In this document: positions 18,355 through 28,320 of the stretch, piece after piece
Layout of the letters: each line of letters begins with the position of its first letter
Numbering within the stretch: position 1 is the first letter of the stretch
From: Salinivenus lutea
GTDB taxonomy: Bacteria > Bacteroidota > Rhodothermia > Rhodothermales > Salinibacteraceae
Assembly (NCBI GenBank): GCA_002894685.1
Contig: NCRC01000007.1
Span: 1-64,000 of the forward strand
DNA: 64,000 bases
Reading direction: 5' to 3'
The notes under the pieces: generated by a model
What the model was told of the DNA's origin: nothing
What the model saw: only the letters and a program-made list of their open reading frames with translations
Database searches by the model: none
Made by a program: the position numbers and the translations under genes

Positions 18355-20718
18355 TTACGCGTCGCTCAGCCGCTTCTGCAGAAGCTCGCGGGCCAGTTCG
18401 GGCTTGGCGGAGCCGTTGGTGGCCTGCATGACCTGTCCCATGAAGAACCCAATGAGGTTCTTCTTTCCGTCGCGGTACCGGGCGACCTCGTCGGGGTGTT
18501 CCTGGATGACCTCCTCGATCACGTCCGCGAGGGTCTCGGTGTCGTCCACCTGACGAAGGTTGCGCTGGTCCACGATCGCCTGCGGGTCGCCGCCGCCGTC
18601 CATCATCTCGTTGAAGACGGTATCGGCGCCCCGGTTGGTGATTGCGTCGGTCTCGACGAGGCGCACCAACTCCCCAACGGCCGCGGGGCCGAAGGGGAGA
18701 GCGCCGACGGATCGCTCCTCGAGTTTGCCGAGCAATTCGTTGACAATCCAGTTGGCAAGGGGCTGCGGGGCGTCGTACGTCTGCTGGGCCGCGTCGAAGA
18801 AGTCGGCCAGGTCGTCGTCGCCGGCGAGGGTCGCCGCGTCCTCACGGTCGAGGCCCAGTTCCTCGTGGTACCGAGCAAACCGCTCGCGCTGGGCGTCGGA
18901 GAGCAGCTCCACAGGGTCGGTTTTGCCCTCCTGCGAGCGTTTCCGCTGCGCCTCCTTCTGTCGCTGCTTCTCTTTGCGCCGGCGCTCGAGCTCTTCGGGC
19001 GTGAGGCGGGTCTCGTCCTCGTCCCAGGTGTCGCGGAGGGACACAATCTGGTTGTAGACGGGGGCCTCGGGGGACGACTCTTCAGGGTCGGGCCAGAAGT
19101 AGCCCTGGCGCTCGAACTGGACGCGCGCTTGCTCGGGCTGATCGGCGAGGGCGGGCTCGGCCACGGCGTGCTTCACAACCAGAGAGTCGGGATTCAGGTG
19201 GTCGGTAAAGGGGGCGTCGCCGTCGTCGGGGGCGGGCACGTCGAAGAGCCGGTCATAGACGCGGGCCTGAATCGGCCGGCCCTCGCTCGCGGAGACCCAA
19301 TGGATGGTGCCCTCAGGCGAGCGGCCGTCCGGGGCCGTGCCGTCCCGCGTCTCCGGATCGATCCGCCCGCGCAGCTCCACAATCTCGCCGTCGTCGTTTT
19401 CGACCACGTCCTCGCAGGTGAAAAAGTACCCGTGCCGCAGCCGGACTTCCCGGCCGGGGGCGAGGCGAATGAAGTCGTCCGGCGGATCTTCGCGGAAGTC
19501 GCTCCGCTCGATGTAAAACGTGCGGGTGAACGGAATCTCCCGCGTCTCGTCCTTTTCGATGTCGCGGGGCCAGTAGTCGCCCTCCAGGTGTTCTACGGTT
19601 CCTTCCTCCACGTTCGTCGCCACCACCTTGAGCGGGTCGAGCACAGCCATGAGGCGGCGCGACGTGGGGCTCAGGTCGTCGCGGAGGGCGTGTTCGAACT
19701 GGCGCATCTCCACGCGACTCTCCGACCGGGTGACGCCCACCTCGCGACAGAACGATCGGACGGCGCTCGGGGGGACGCCGCGCCGTTCCAGGCCGGCGAG
19801 GGTGGGGAGGCGCGGGTCGTCCCAGCCGTCCACGTATCCCTCGTCCACGAGGTGCCGGAGCTTCCGCTTGCTCATGATCGTGTACCCCAGGTTCAGCCGC
19901 GAAAACTCGTACTGTCGGGGCCGTGAGGGAAGCTCGTCCTCGTCCAGGCAGTGCTCCAGCACCCAGTCATACACGCGCCGGTTGTTGTCGAACTCGAGCG
20001 TGCAGAGCGAGTGGGTGATGCCTTCGATTGCATCCTCTAAGGGGTGGGCGTAGTCGTACATTGGATAGATGCACCACTCGTCGCCCTGCCGGTAGTGGTC
20101 GGCGTGCTTGATGCGGTAGAGAAGGGGATCCCGCAGAATCATGTGCGGCGAGCTCATGTCAATTTTCGCCCGCAGCACGTGCTCGCCGTCCGCAAACTCC
20201 CCGGCCCGCATCCGACGGAAGAGGTCCAGGTTGTCCTCGACGGAGCGGTCCCGGTAGGGCGACGGGGTGCCTGGCTCCGTGACCGTGCCCCGATACTCGC
20301 GGATTTTCTCCTCCGGGAGGCTGTCGACGTACGCGTCGCCCTGTCGAATGAGCTTGAGGGCGTACTCGTAAAACTGCTCGAAGTAGTCGGAGGCGAAGTA
20401 GAGGTGGTCCTCCCAGTCGTAGCCCAGCCACCGCACCGACTCCTTGATGGAGTCCACGTACTCCGGGTTTTCCGTGTCCGGGTTCGTGTCGTCGAAGCGG
20501 AGGTGGCACTGGGTGTCGGCCCGGTCGGCGTAGTCGTGTTTGATCCCGAAGTTGAGGACGATCGATTTTGCGTGGCCGATGTGCAGATAGCCGTTGGGCT
20601 CTGGGGGAAATCGGGTCGCTACGCGGTCGCCGTAAGTGCCCTCGGCGAGGTCTTCGTCGATGATGTCGTAGACGAAGTTATTGCGGTCGGAGGAGGCCAC
20701 GTTGGTTGGGACGAACAT
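18355..20718 (-). CDS. glnS: Glutaminyl-tRNA synthetase with C-terminal YqeY/GatB-like domain
   Basis: The product has 787 residues, against about 550 for E. coli GlnRS. HIGH is YLHIGH (about 44-49) and the KMSKS equivalent is IMSKRKL. The core and beta-barrel anticodon domains run to about 560. A charged linker (ERRRKEKQRQKEAQRKRSQE) precedes an extra helical domain (about 625-787, containing LANWIVNELLG and NLIGFFMGQVMQAT) of the YqeY/GatB tail type, as in Deinococcus GlnRS, where it aids tRNA-Gln binding. The start is MFVPTNVASS; further upstream the frame is Pro/Arg-rich noise. It converges with gltX. Confidence 0.94.
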   Translation of the reverse strand: MFVPTNVASSDRNNFVYDIIDEDLAEGTYGDRVATRFPPEPNGYLHIGHAKSIVLNFGIKHDYADRADTQCHLRFDDTNPDTENPEYVDSIKESVRWLGYDWEDHLYFASDYFEQFYEYALKLIRQGDAYVDSLPEEKIREYRGTVTEPGTPSPYRDRSVEDNLDLFRRMRAGEFADGEHVLRAKIDMSSPHMILRDPLLYRIKHADHYRQGDEWCIYPMYDYAHPLEDAIEGITHSLCTLEFDNNRRVYDWVLEHCLDEDELPSRPRQYEFSRLNLGYTIMSKRKLRHLVDEGYVDGWDDPRLPTLAGLERRGVPPSAVRSFCREVGVTRSESRVEMRQFEHALRDDLSPTSRRLMAVLDPLKVVATNVEEGTVEHLEGDYWPRDIEKDETREIPFTRTFYIERSDFREDPPDDFIRLAPGREVRLRHGYFFTCEDVVENDDGEIVELRGRIDPETRDGTAPDGRSPEGTIHWVSASEGRPIQARVYDRLFDVPAPDDGDAPFTDHLNPDSLVVKHAVAEPALADQPEQARVQFERQGYFWPDPEESSPEAPVYNQIVSLRDTWDEDETRLTPEELERRRKEKQRQKEAQRKRSQEGKTDPVELLSDAQRERFARYHEELGLDREDAATLAGDDDLADFFDAAQQTYDAPQPLANWIVNELLGKLEERSVGALPFGPAAVGELVRLVETDAITNRGADTVFNEMMDGGGDPQAIVDQRNLRQVDDTETLADVIEEVIQEHPDEVARYRDGKKNLIGFFMGQVMQATNGSAKPELARELLQKRLSDA

Positions 20719-20820
20719 GATCAAAAAAGCACACGGACACCACCAGATTCGGGCTTCCGGAGGGGAAAGTTCCTGTACGCCGCGTCCGAAACGAGCGGCT
20801 GGGGGGCCGGCCCGGGCGGG

Positions 20821-20868
20821 GCGCGTTGGGCTACGGGGCGAGGGGCGCGTTGGGCTACGGGGCGAGGG
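20821..20868 (+). repeat. Perfect 24-bp tandem duplication
   Basis: Two identical adjacent 24-base units (20821-20844 and 20845-20868) beginning GCGCGTTGGGCTACGG. The upstream unit, read on the minus strand, holds the stop codon of the neighbouring lipoprotein gene. Because 24 is a multiple of three, copy-number changes would not shift the frame. Confidence 0.8.
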
Positions 20869-21358
20869 GCGAGCAGACGTACGAGGATTCGCGGAGGAGG
20901 GGGCGACACCGCTCGCCGGTGGAGGCGTCGCGGCCGCGGGCATGCCGGCGCTGCGCGACCAGGGTGCCGCGGGCCCGGCGGGCCGATCGGGAGGATGGGG
21001 ACACGGAGCGCCCACTCCGGATGTCCCAGGTCGCCCATTCGACCGTGGCCCGATACCGGTTGTCCTCTAGGCGGCCCGACACCACGACCTGATCCAGCCG
21101 GAGCTCCATGCGGCCCTCCCGAACCCGCACGCGGGCCCGCTGGGGGCCCCGACGCGTGTCCCGAAGCGTGGCATACAGGCGGTCGCCGTCGCGTTTGATT
21201 TCAATCGTGCCGCGGTCCAGAAGGGGCGACCCCGTGACCCGGTACTGCCAGGTCCCGAGGGCCTGAGCCTGCACGGCCCGTCGGTCTTCCGGGGGGCGGG
21301 ACGAGGTGCACGCCGAAAGCACCAAGAGGCCCCCGAGGACGAGCGTCCCGGTCCACAT
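20855..21358 (-). CDS. Predicted lipoprotein of unknown function
   Basis: The product has 167 residues. It starts MWTGTLVLGGLLVLSAC, a type II signal peptide with the lipobox LSAC, so the mature protein would be lipid-anchored. Residues 30-115 look like a compact beta domain (GTWQYRVTGSPLLDRGTIEI, then RDGDRLYATLRD). The last 45 residues are Arg/Ser-rich and less natural, and the stop lies in a tandem duplication, so the 3' end may be altered. The Met at 21358 is preferred to a start 22 codons earlier because it begins the signal peptide directly. Confidence 0.65.
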   Translation of the reverse strand: MWTGTLVLGGLLVLSACTSSRPPEDRRAVQAQALGTWQYRVTGSPLLDRGTIEIKRDGDRLYATLRDTRRGPQRARVRVREGRMELRLDQVVVSGRLEDNRYRATVEWATWDIRSGRSVSPSSRSARRARGTLVAQRRHARGRDASTGERCRPLLRESSYVCSPLAP

Positions 21359-21610
21359 GAGGGAGAAGAAACGGGGCACCGTGAGTTCGGGAGTCGATGA
21401 AGGGACGGGAACGAGGGCCCCCAACTTGCGGGGGACAAGAGGACTGCCTCAAGGACGGCGGACCGCCGAGCACCGCTCGCTTCCGCGGTCTTTTGTTTGC
21501 CGTTTCCCCGAAACTGGCGCCGGAGATCACAACGTGAAGTTGGTAAACGCAAGCCGGGGGAAACCGGTCCCAGTCCGCGACGGATCGCGCGTCACGTTCT
21601 CAGAAAGAGG

Positions 21611-22708
21611 CTATGCTCCGTCCGACGACCGGTACACCTCCAGCAGCCGCTCGGCCGCCGCAAACGAGCTCAGGGTTCCTGATTCGACCGCGGCTTCCAG
21701 GTCGGGGCGCGCTGCCTCCACCTCTGGATCGGAGAAGAAGTCTTCCTGCAGGCGCTGTTCGATGGTTTGGTAGAGCCAGTGCCGAGCCTGTCGGCGCCGT
21801 TGGGCGTCGAAGAACCCGTTGTCGCGGGTGTGTTGCCGGTAGTCCTCCACCGCCTCCCAGACCGCCGGAATGCCGTCCCCGGTGAGCGCTGAACAGGTGA
21901 GGACGGGCGGTTCCCAGCCCGACTCCGGGTCGCCGAGCAGGCGGAGGGCGCGCTCGTATTCGGCCTGGGCGTCCTTCGCCGCGGCCACGTTGTCGCCGTC
22001 GGCCTTGTTAATCGCGATGGCGTCTGCCATCTCCACGATGCCGCGCTTGATGCCCTGCAGCTCGTCTCCGGCCCCGGCGAGGGCCAGCAGGAGGAAGAAG
22101 TCGACCATCGAGTGGACTTTCACCTCCGACTGCCCGACCCCTACGGTCTCAACGAAGATCGTGTCGTAGCCGGCGGCCTCGCAGAGCACGATCGTCTCGC
22201 GCGTCTTCCGGGCCACCCCGCCCAGCGTGCCGGCCGTGGGGGAGGGCCGGATGTACGCGTTGTCGTGGGACGACAGGTCGCCCATGCGCGTCTTGTCGCC
22301 CAGGATGCTGCCCCGGGAGCGCTCGCTCGTGGGGTCTACGGTGAGGACGGCCAGGCGGTGGCCCTGCTCCACGAGACGGAGGCCGAGGGTCTCGATGAAC
22401 GTGCTTTTGCCCACGCCCGGCACGCCCGTCACGGCCACGCGGATCGAGTCGCCGGACGCCGGAAGACACTCGTCCACGATGGTGCGCGCCGTCTCGCGAT
22501 GGTCGGAGCGCGTGCTCTCCAGCAGCGTGATGGCTCGACTCAGAACCCCCACATCCTGATTCTTAATTCCGTCCACGTACTCCGCTGCCGACGAGGGACG
22601 TACGGAGGGGGAGTTCGAGCGAGTGGAGAGGTTGGGGTTCAGGTTGGAGACGGATCCCGATGAGGTGGACGACGACAGGGCGCCGTGATCGTCAGGGTCG
22701 GAGGCCAT
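21611..22708 (-). CDS. meaB: Methylmalonyl-CoA mutase-associated GTPase MeaB
   Basis: The product has 365 residues. It is a G3E-family GTPase that gates loading and protection of adenosylcobalamin in methylmalonyl-CoA mutase. It has Walker A GVPGVGKST (about residue 93), LTVDPTSERSRGSILGDKTR, FVETVGVGQSE and the NKAD guanine-specificity motif, followed by a helical dimerisation arm. The first 40 residues are a Ser/Asn-rich extension. It is the last gene of trmH-mutA-mutB-meaB and starts 28 bases after mutB. Confidence 0.94.
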   Translation of the reverse strand: MASDPDDHGALSSSTSSGSVSNLNPNLSTRSNSPSVRPSSAAEYVDGIKNQDVGVLSRAITLLESTRSDHRETARTIVDECLPASGDSIRVAVTGVPGVGKSTFIETLGLRLVEQGHRLAVLTVDPTSERSRGSILGDKTRMGDLSSHDNAYIRPSPTAGTLGGVARKTRETIVLCEAAGYDTIFVETVGVGQSEVKVHSMVDFFLLLALAGAGDELQGIKRGIVEMADAIAINKADGDNVAAAKDAQAEYERALRLLGDPESGWEPPVLTCSALTGDGIPAVWEAVEDYRQHTRDNGFFDAQRRRQARHWLYQTIEQRLQEDFFSDPEVEAARPDLEAAVESGTLSSFAAAERLLEVYRSSDGA

Positions 22709-22736
22709 GATGGGCGCGGGGCCAGTGGGGGAGACG

Positions 22737-24896
22737 CTAGGCAGGGTGGGGCGAGGGAGAAGAGGCCTCGGGGGACTGATCCAGGAGCACCTCCAGGATC
22801 TGGGCGGCGGCCTGTGCGATGTTCGTTCCGGGGCCGAAGATGCCGGCGACGCCCTCGTCGTACAGGGCCTCGTAATCCCCGTGGGGAATCACGCCGCCCA
22901 CAACCACGAGGATGTCGTCGCGACCGTACGACTGAAGGGCCTCAATGACCTGAGGCACCAGTGTTTTGTGACCGCCCGCGAGACTCGAGACGCCGAGGAT
23001 GTGCACGTCGTTTTCCACGGCCTGTCGGGCGACCTCGTCCGGGGTTTGGAAGAGGGGGCCGATGTCCACATCGAACCCCATGTCGGCAAACGAGGTGGCG
23101 ATGACTTTGGCCCCGCGGTCGTGGCCGTCCTGTCCCATCTTGGCAACCATGAGGCGCGGGCGCCGGCCCGCCTGGCGGGCAAACTGGTCGGCCAATTCGC
23201 GAGTCTGCAGGAACTGTTCGTTCTCCCGCACCTCCGACGCATACACCCCAGAGATCGACTCGGTTCGGGCCGTATGGCGTCCGTATTCGGCCTCCAGGGC
23301 CTCCGAAATTTCACCGAGGGTGGCGCGTGCACGGGCGGCCGCCACCGCCCGCCGAAGCAGGTTGCCGTCCCCTGTCTCCGCACAGTGGGTGAGGGCATTG
23401 AGGGCAGACTGGACCTCGGCCTCGTCGCGCTCGGACTTGATTTCTTCGAGCCGTTCCAGCTGCTTCCGCCGCACGGCCTCGTTGTCCACCTCCAGGGTTT
23501 CGATCGGCTCGACCTCTTCCGGCTCGTAGGCATTGACCCCAACGATGGTCTCTTCGCCCGTATCGATGCGGGCCTGCTTGCGGGCGGCGGCCTCCTCGAT
23601 TTTGCGTTTGGGCAGGCCCTTCTCGATCGCGTCCGTCATGCCCCCTTCCTCTTCGACCTCCTCAATGAGGCTCCAGGCCCGCCGCGCCAACGTGCCGGTC
23701 AGTTGCTCAACGTAGTAGGAGCCGGCCCACGGATCGATGGCATTCGTAATGCCCGTTTCTTCCTGCAGGTAGAGCTGCGTGTTGCGGGCAATGCGGGCGG
23801 CAAACTCGCTGGGCAGTGCAATCGCCTCGTCCAGGGCGTTCGTGTGGAGGGATTGGGTTCCACCAAAGGCTGCGGCCATCGCCTCAATCGTGGTGCGTGC
23901 CACGTTGTTAAAGGGGTCCTGCTCGGCCAGGGAATACCCCGAGGTTTGGCAGTGGGTGCGCAGGGCCATCGACTTTGGATTGTCCGGGTCGAACTGCTTC
24001 ACCAGTTTGGCCCAGAGCATGCGCCCGGCGCGCATCTTGGCGATCTCCATGAAGTGATTCATGCCAATGGCCCAGAAAAACGAGACCCGGGGCGCAAAGT
24101 CGTCGATGCCCAGCCCGGCGTCGAGTCCTGTGCGGAGGTATTCGAGCCCGTCGGCCAGCGTGTAGGCCAACTCCAGATCGGCGGGGGCGCCGGCTTCGTG
24201 CATGTGGTAGCCACTCACCGAAATCGTGTTGAACTTTGGCATCTCCTCCGCACAGTAGGCAAAAATGTCGCCCACGATCCGCATGGACGGCTGCGGCGGG
24301 TAGATGTAGGTGTTGCGCACCATGAACTCCTTCAGGATGTCGTTCTGGATGGTCCCCGTTAGCGCGTCGTGGGACACCCCCTGCTCCTCGGCCGCCACGA
24401 TGTAGAAGGCCATCACGGGAAGCACCGCGCCGTTCATGGTCATCGACACCGACATCTCGTCGAGGGGAATGCCGTCGAAGAGGATCTTCATGTCCTCGAC
24501 GGTATCCACGGCCACGCCGGCCTTGCCGACATCGCCCCGCACCCGCTCGTGGTCGGAATCGTAGCCGCGATGCGTGGCCAGGTCGAAGGCCACGGAGAGG
24601 CCTTTCTGACCGGAGGCCAGGGCCTTTCGGTAGAACGCATTGGACTCCTCCGCCGTCGAGAAGCCCGCGTACTGCCGGATGGTCCACGGACGATAGTTGT
24701 ACATCGTGGAGTACGGCCCCCGAAGGTACGGCGGGAGGCCGGCCGCGTAGTCGAGGTGGTCGAGGTCGTCAAGGGCGTCCGGGCCGTACGACGGCTCGAT
24801 GTCAATCTGCTCCGGGGGCGTCCACGGAGCGCTCTCGGCCGACGAATCGGACTTGGTCGGAGGATCGTACTCGATCGAAGAGAAATCCGGGCGCAT
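22737..24896 (-). CDS. mutB: Methylmalonyl-CoA mutase, large (catalytic) subunit
   Basis: The product has 719 residues. It interconverts methylmalonyl-CoA and succinyl-CoA with adenosylcobalamin, feeding propionyl-CoA into the TCA cycle or running in reverse. The barrel domain has [20 protein letters not shown] and [12 protein letters not shown], and the C-terminal B12-binding domain has the DxHxxG motif ([10 protein letters not shown]) with the later GG loop ([12 protein letters not shown]). Length and order are standard. It follows mutA by 38 bases. Confidence 0.96.
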   Translation of the reverse strand: MRPDFSSIEYDPPTKSDSSAESAPWTPPEQIDIEPSYGPDALDDLDHLDYAAGLPPYLRGPYSTMYNYRPWTIRQYAGFSTAEESNAFYRKALASGQKGLSVAFDLATHRGYDSDHERVRGDVGKAGVAVDTVEDMKILFDGIPLDEMSVSMTMNGAVLPVMAFYIVAAEEQGVSHDALTGTIQNDILKEFMVRNTYIYPPQPSMRIVGDIFAYCAEEMPKFNTISVSGYHMHEAGAPADLELAYTLADGLEYLRTGLDAGLGIDDFAPRVSFFWAIGMNHFMEIAKMRAGRMLWAKLVKQFDPDNPKSMALRTHCQTSGYSLAEQDPFNNVARTTIEAMAAAFGGTQSLHTNALDEAIALPSEFAARIARNTQLYLQEETGITNAIDPWAGSYYVEQLTGTLARRAWSLIEEVEEEGGMTDAIEKGLPKRKIEEAAARKQARIDTGEETIVGVNAYEPEEVEPIETLEVDNEAVRRKQLERLEEIKSERDEAEVQSALNALTHCAETGDGNLLRRAVAAARARATLGEISEALEAEYGRHTARTESISGVYASEVRENEQFLQTRELADQFARQAGRRPRLMVAKMGQDGHDRGAKVIATSFADMGFDVDIGPLFQTPDEVARQAVENDVHILGVSSLAGGHKTLVPQVIEALQSYGRDDILVVVGGVIPHGDYEALYDEGVAGIFGPGTNIAQAAAQILEVLLDQSPEASSPSPHPA

Positions 24897-24934
24897 GGGA
24901 CGGAGGGGCGTCGGGAGAGAGGGAGAGCGAAGGG

Positions 24935-26947
24935 TCAGCGAGCCGAGGGGACGGCGATGCCGAGGCGACGCTGAAACTGCTGGAGGGTGTCGAGGAGGGG
25001 GCTGCCGCGATGGATGAAGGCGTCCGCAGGCACGTCGGGGAGGGCGTCTGGGTTGCCGGCGACGACGAGGAGCGGGGACGGCTCGTGCGACTGCAGGGCC
25101 GCTCGCAGGGGCGGGGCGAGGTCGGGGTACGTCTGGTCGCCGCTACAGAGGACCACCACGTCGGCGGTTGCTTCCTGGGCCGACGCCGCGGCGTCGGCGG
25201 GCGCGTCGAACCGGATGTGCTCTCTGACGTCGAAGCCCGCCACCCCGAAGAAGTTGCGGGCAAAGGTGGCGCGGGCACTCCGCGGCCCGGTGGGGCCGAG
25301 CGGGGCGAGGAAGACCACGGGCGCTCGTCCCTCCTTCTGGGCGTGCCGTTCGGTTCGGAGGCGCAATGCCTCCAGCTCCTCGGACGGACGGATCGAGGGG
25401 AGCGGCTCATGGTCGGCGGCGGTCCGCTGGAGTTGGTCCGCAACGGAGGCACACGTCGAGGCCTCGGCCACGGCCGAGCGGAGCGCCGAAAGGCTTCGCG
25501 GGGCCGGGGCGGACGTGGAGGGGGCGTCTTCGGTCGGCGGCGTGGTCGGCGGCTCCGACGCGTCCAGGTCGTCGAGCCGGGTTTCCTTCAGGTTGGGGTA
25601 GTGATTCGTGCCCACGACGACCTCCGACCGGTCGTTGACGTGTTGCTGGAGGCGGTCGCGGCTCTGGCGAAGGGTCGATTGCACCGTATCGGTTTGAAGG
25701 CCCTCTAGGAGCCCCCCGTCGGCCTCCAGGGATTGAAACTCCGACCAGGCGGCGCGTGCCAGCTTGTCGGTGAGCGTTTCCACGTAGTAGGAGCCGGCGG
25801 CCGGGTCGGCTACCGCGTCGAAATGAGACTCATGCTCCAGGATGAGCTGGGTATTGCGGGCGATGCGGGAAGAGAAGTTTTCGGCGGGACGTAGGGTTGC
25901 GTCGTAGGGGCGCACGCTGAGCACGTCGCAGCCGCCGAGGACGGCCGCCATCGCCTCCGTGGTGGAGCGCAGAATATTCACGTAGGGGTCGAACACCGTC
26001 TCCGCCCGGCGGGAGGTCTCGGCCTGAACAAAAACATCGTCCGGGCCGACGGTGACCGATGCCGCTCGGTCCTGTGCATACGCATCGATGACCTGTGGCA
26101 CGAGGAGGCGGAGGGCCCGAAGCTTGGCCAGGCCCACGAAGTAACGGGGGGAGACCGCCACGAGAACGTGGAGGCGCGAGACAATTGTGGACAGGGAGCA
26201 CCCGCGATCCAGAAGGTGCGCGAGGGCCTCGCTGAGGGCGCCGAGGGCGTACGCCAGCTCATGGACGGCGGTCCCGCCGGCCGCGTGGTACACCCGCGTG
26301 TCGACGGCGAGGGAGCGGACGCCTTCGGGGGCGGACGTGGCGAGGGTGGCGGCCAGGTCGAAGGCGTGGGCGGGGGGTGGGCCGAGGCCCTGCGCCTGGG
26401 TCCCCACGGGGTCGAAGGCGACGGTGGTGTCGGGCGGAAGGGGAGCGTCCGACACGGTGTTGAGCAGGTCCGCAAACAGGACCGGGGCGGCCGGTCCCCC
26501 CTCCAGGTGAAGTCGAACCGAGTCGAGGTCGAGATCCCCCAGCACGTCCGCCACCGGGTGGGGCGAGGAGAGGGGCAGGCCGCTCGCGGACGCGGGGTCG
26601 GGAACCAGTCCCAGGTCGGTGGCCCCGCGTTGGACCGCCGTTTTGGCGAGGCGACGCGCCGTGTCCACATCGGGGTGGCGGATGTCCTGCCGGACGCGCC
26701 AGCCGTTGGGGGCGGAGGCAGACGGGGCGCTGAGGGGCGGCGGATCCGCCTCCGGGTCCACGTGGGCAAGGCCTGCGAGGTCCTCCCGGCGACGCAGGGC
26801 CGGCATGCTCACCCCGTTGGTGTCCCAGTGGAGGACGTCCTCCAGGTCACGAGGGCCCAGGTCGGCCCGGATTTTCTCGTACCATTCGTCCGTGGACACC
26901 GGAGGAAACTCCTCAAAGAGCGGGGCCAGAGAAGACGAGGTCGACAT
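24935..26947 (-). CDS. mutA: Methylmalonyl-CoA mutase, small subunit
   Basis: The product has 670 residues and is homologous to the large subunit over the barrel ([36 protein letters not shown]) and the C-terminal flavodoxin-like domain. The B12-ligating DxHxxG motif is absent ([12 protein letters not shown] occupies the place), as known for the non-catalytic small subunit of the heterodimer. It lies 38 bases upstream of mutB and 47 bases downstream of the TrmH-like gene, all on one strand. Confidence 0.93.
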   Translation of the reverse strand: MSTSSSLAPLFEEFPPVSTDEWYEKIRADLGPRDLEDVLHWDTNGVSMPALRRREDLAGLAHVDPEADPPPLSAPSASAPNGWRVRQDIRHPDVDTARRLAKTAVQRGATDLGLVPDPASASGLPLSSPHPVADVLGDLDLDSVRLHLEGGPAAPVLFADLLNTVSDAPLPPDTTVAFDPVGTQAQGLGPPPAHAFDLAATLATSAPEGVRSLAVDTRVYHAAGGTAVHELAYALGALSEALAHLLDRGCSLSTIVSRLHVLVAVSPRYFVGLAKLRALRLLVPQVIDAYAQDRAASVTVGPDDVFVQAETSRRAETVFDPYVNILRSTTEAMAAVLGGCDVLSVRPYDATLRPAENFSSRIARNTQLILEHESHFDAVADPAAGSYYVETLTDKLARAAWSEFQSLEADGGLLEGLQTDTVQSTLRQSRDRLQQHVNDRSEVVVGTNHYPNLKETRLDDLDASEPPTTPPTEDAPSTSAPAPRSLSALRSAVAEASTCASVADQLQRTAADHEPLPSIRPSEELEALRLRTERHAQKEGRAPVVFLAPLGPTGPRSARATFARNFFGVAGFDVREHIRFDAPADAAASAQEATADVVVLCSGDQTYPDLAPPLRAALQSHEPSPLLVVAGNPDALPDVPADAFIHRGSPLLDTLQQFQRRLGIAVPSAR

Positions 26948-26994
26948 GAGTGGACGGACGGTCGGGGAAAGAGCACGTGTGACGAGGGTGTACG

Positions 26995-27546
26995 CTATTG
27001 CGCGCCGGGCGGTCCAAAGTGAGTGCGCGCCTGGCGGATGAGGTCGTAGATCGCAATTCCGTAGGCAACGCCCACGTTCAGCGAAATCTTCGTCCCGTAC
27101 TGCGGGAGTGCAAAGGCACAGTCGGCCATGTCAATGATCTCATCGCTCACGCCGTGTACTTCGTTGCCGACCACGAGGCAAAGCGGATAGAGTTCAGCGG
27201 ATACCTGATCGGTGGGAGAAGAGTCGTCGGTGAGCTCGAGGGCCGCGATGGTGTATCCCTCGTCCCGAAGGGAGCGGAGAAGAGGGAGGGGCGCCTCGTG
27301 ATGACTCCACGACACCGCATCCTGCGCCCCGAGGGCGGTTTTGTGGAGGTCGTTGTGTTCGGGGGTGCCGGTGTACCCTGTAAGGTGCACGTGCTCGACC
27401 CGTGCTCCATCGGAGCTCCGGATGATGGACCCAACGTTGTGGATCGAACGGACATTATGGACGACGGTCCGGACCGGATGCTTCGGGAGGTTCTGTACGT
27501 CCTCGGGGGACGGGCGGTTGATTTCATCCCAACTCAGCTTGCGCAT
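26995..27546 (-). CDS. SpoU/TrmH-family RNA 2'-O-methyltransferase
   Basis: The product has 183 residues, the size of a single SPOUT domain. Motif 1 is VRSIHNVGSIIRSSDG, motif 2 is LVVGNEVHGVSDEIID and motif 3 is SLNVGVAYGIAIYDL; together they form the knotted SAM site. The substrate (tRNA or rRNA nucleotide) cannot be told from sequence. It appears to head the mut operon, probably by chance of genome order. Confidence 0.9.
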   Translation of the reverse strand: MRKLSWDEINRPSPEDVQNLPKHPVRTVVHNVRSIHNVGSIIRSSDGARVEHVHLTGYTGTPEHNDLHKTALGAQDAVSWSHHEAPLPLLRSLRDEGYTIAALELTDDSSPTDQVSAELYPLCLVVGNEVHGVSDEIIDMADCAFALPQYGTKISLNVGVAYGIAIYDLIRQARTHFGPPGAQ

Positions 27547-27638
27547 GGACGGGCTAGTGGAGACGTTGAATGGATCGGCAATTTGATGCTCTGATACGAC
27601 ACGATGCGCTCAGCTGTTTTCGATAGCGCCAACTCCAT

Positions 27639-28268
27639 ATGAACCGATTTCTGTCTTTGCGCCGGGGGGCGGCGTCCCTGCTGTGCGTTGTTTTGTTGGC
27701 GGGGGTCACGCTGTGGTCCGGATGCCAGACGCTCCGGGAAGTGGCGCAATTGCGAAACGTAAAGTTTCAGCTTGATCGGGTGAGCAATGCTCAGCTCAGC
27801 GGCATTGACCTGCGGTCGCTCCGGTCCTACGAGGACCTCGGCGGAGTGCAGGTGGCGCGCCTGGCCTCGGACGTGTCGAACGGCCGCCTGCCGCTTTCTT
27901 TTACGCTCCATCTTCAGGGAACGAATCCTGAAGGAAATTCCGTGGACGCCCGGCTCACACAGATGGAGTGGACGTTGCTCCTGCAGGACAAAGAAACGAT
28001 TTCGGGGACGACCGACCGGGGGGTGGTGATGTCTCCGGGCACGCCCACGGACATCCCCCTGGAGTTGTCGCTCAACCTTCTGGATTTCTTTGACGACAAC
28101 CTCCGCGGGCTTGTGGAGCTTGCGTCGGCCTTTGGGGAGGGGGCGCCCCCGGCAACCGTGGAGTTGCGCATGCGACCCACCATCCAAACTGCCGTTGGGC
28201 CGATTCGGTATCCGGAGCCCATCACCGTCACGCGTCAGGAGGTGGGAGGCGAGAAGTCATCGCCGTGA
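27639..28268 (+). CDS. Predicted lipoprotein, possibly LEA14-like
   Basis: The product has 209 residues. It has a signal peptide with a lipobox-like end (LWSGC, Cys at about 29). The mature part contains alternating beta segments (VRNVKFQLDRV-type start, LPLSFTLHLQGTNPEGNSVD, MEWTLLLQDKETISGTT) that resemble the water-stress/LEA14 beta-sandwich, a fold found in many envelope lipoproteins. The family call is tentative. It is divergent from the TrmH-like gene and 48 bases upstream of cmk. Confidence 0.7.
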   Translation: MNRFLSLRRGAASLLCVVLLAGVTLWSGCQTLREVAQLRNVKFQLDRVSNAQLSGIDLRSLRSYEDLGGVQVARLASDVSNGRLPLSFTLHLQGTNPEGNSVDARLTQMEWTLLLQDKETISGTTDRGVVMSPGTPTDIPLELSLNLLDFFDDNLRGLVELASAFGEGAPPATVELRMRPTIQTAVGPIRYPEPITVTRQEVGGEKSSP

Positions 28269-28293
28269 CGCCGGGACGCGTTTGCGCTACCAG

Positions 28294-28320
28294 ATGAATG
28301 TACAGGTTTTCCTACTGTGA
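28294..28320 (+). promoter_or_regulatory. Eight-codon ORF overlapping the cmk start
   Basis: ATG at 28294 opens MNVQVFLL, whose TGA overlaps the GTG start of cmk (GTGA). This could couple translation or re-initiate ribosomes; it may also be coincidence. Confidence 0.3.
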
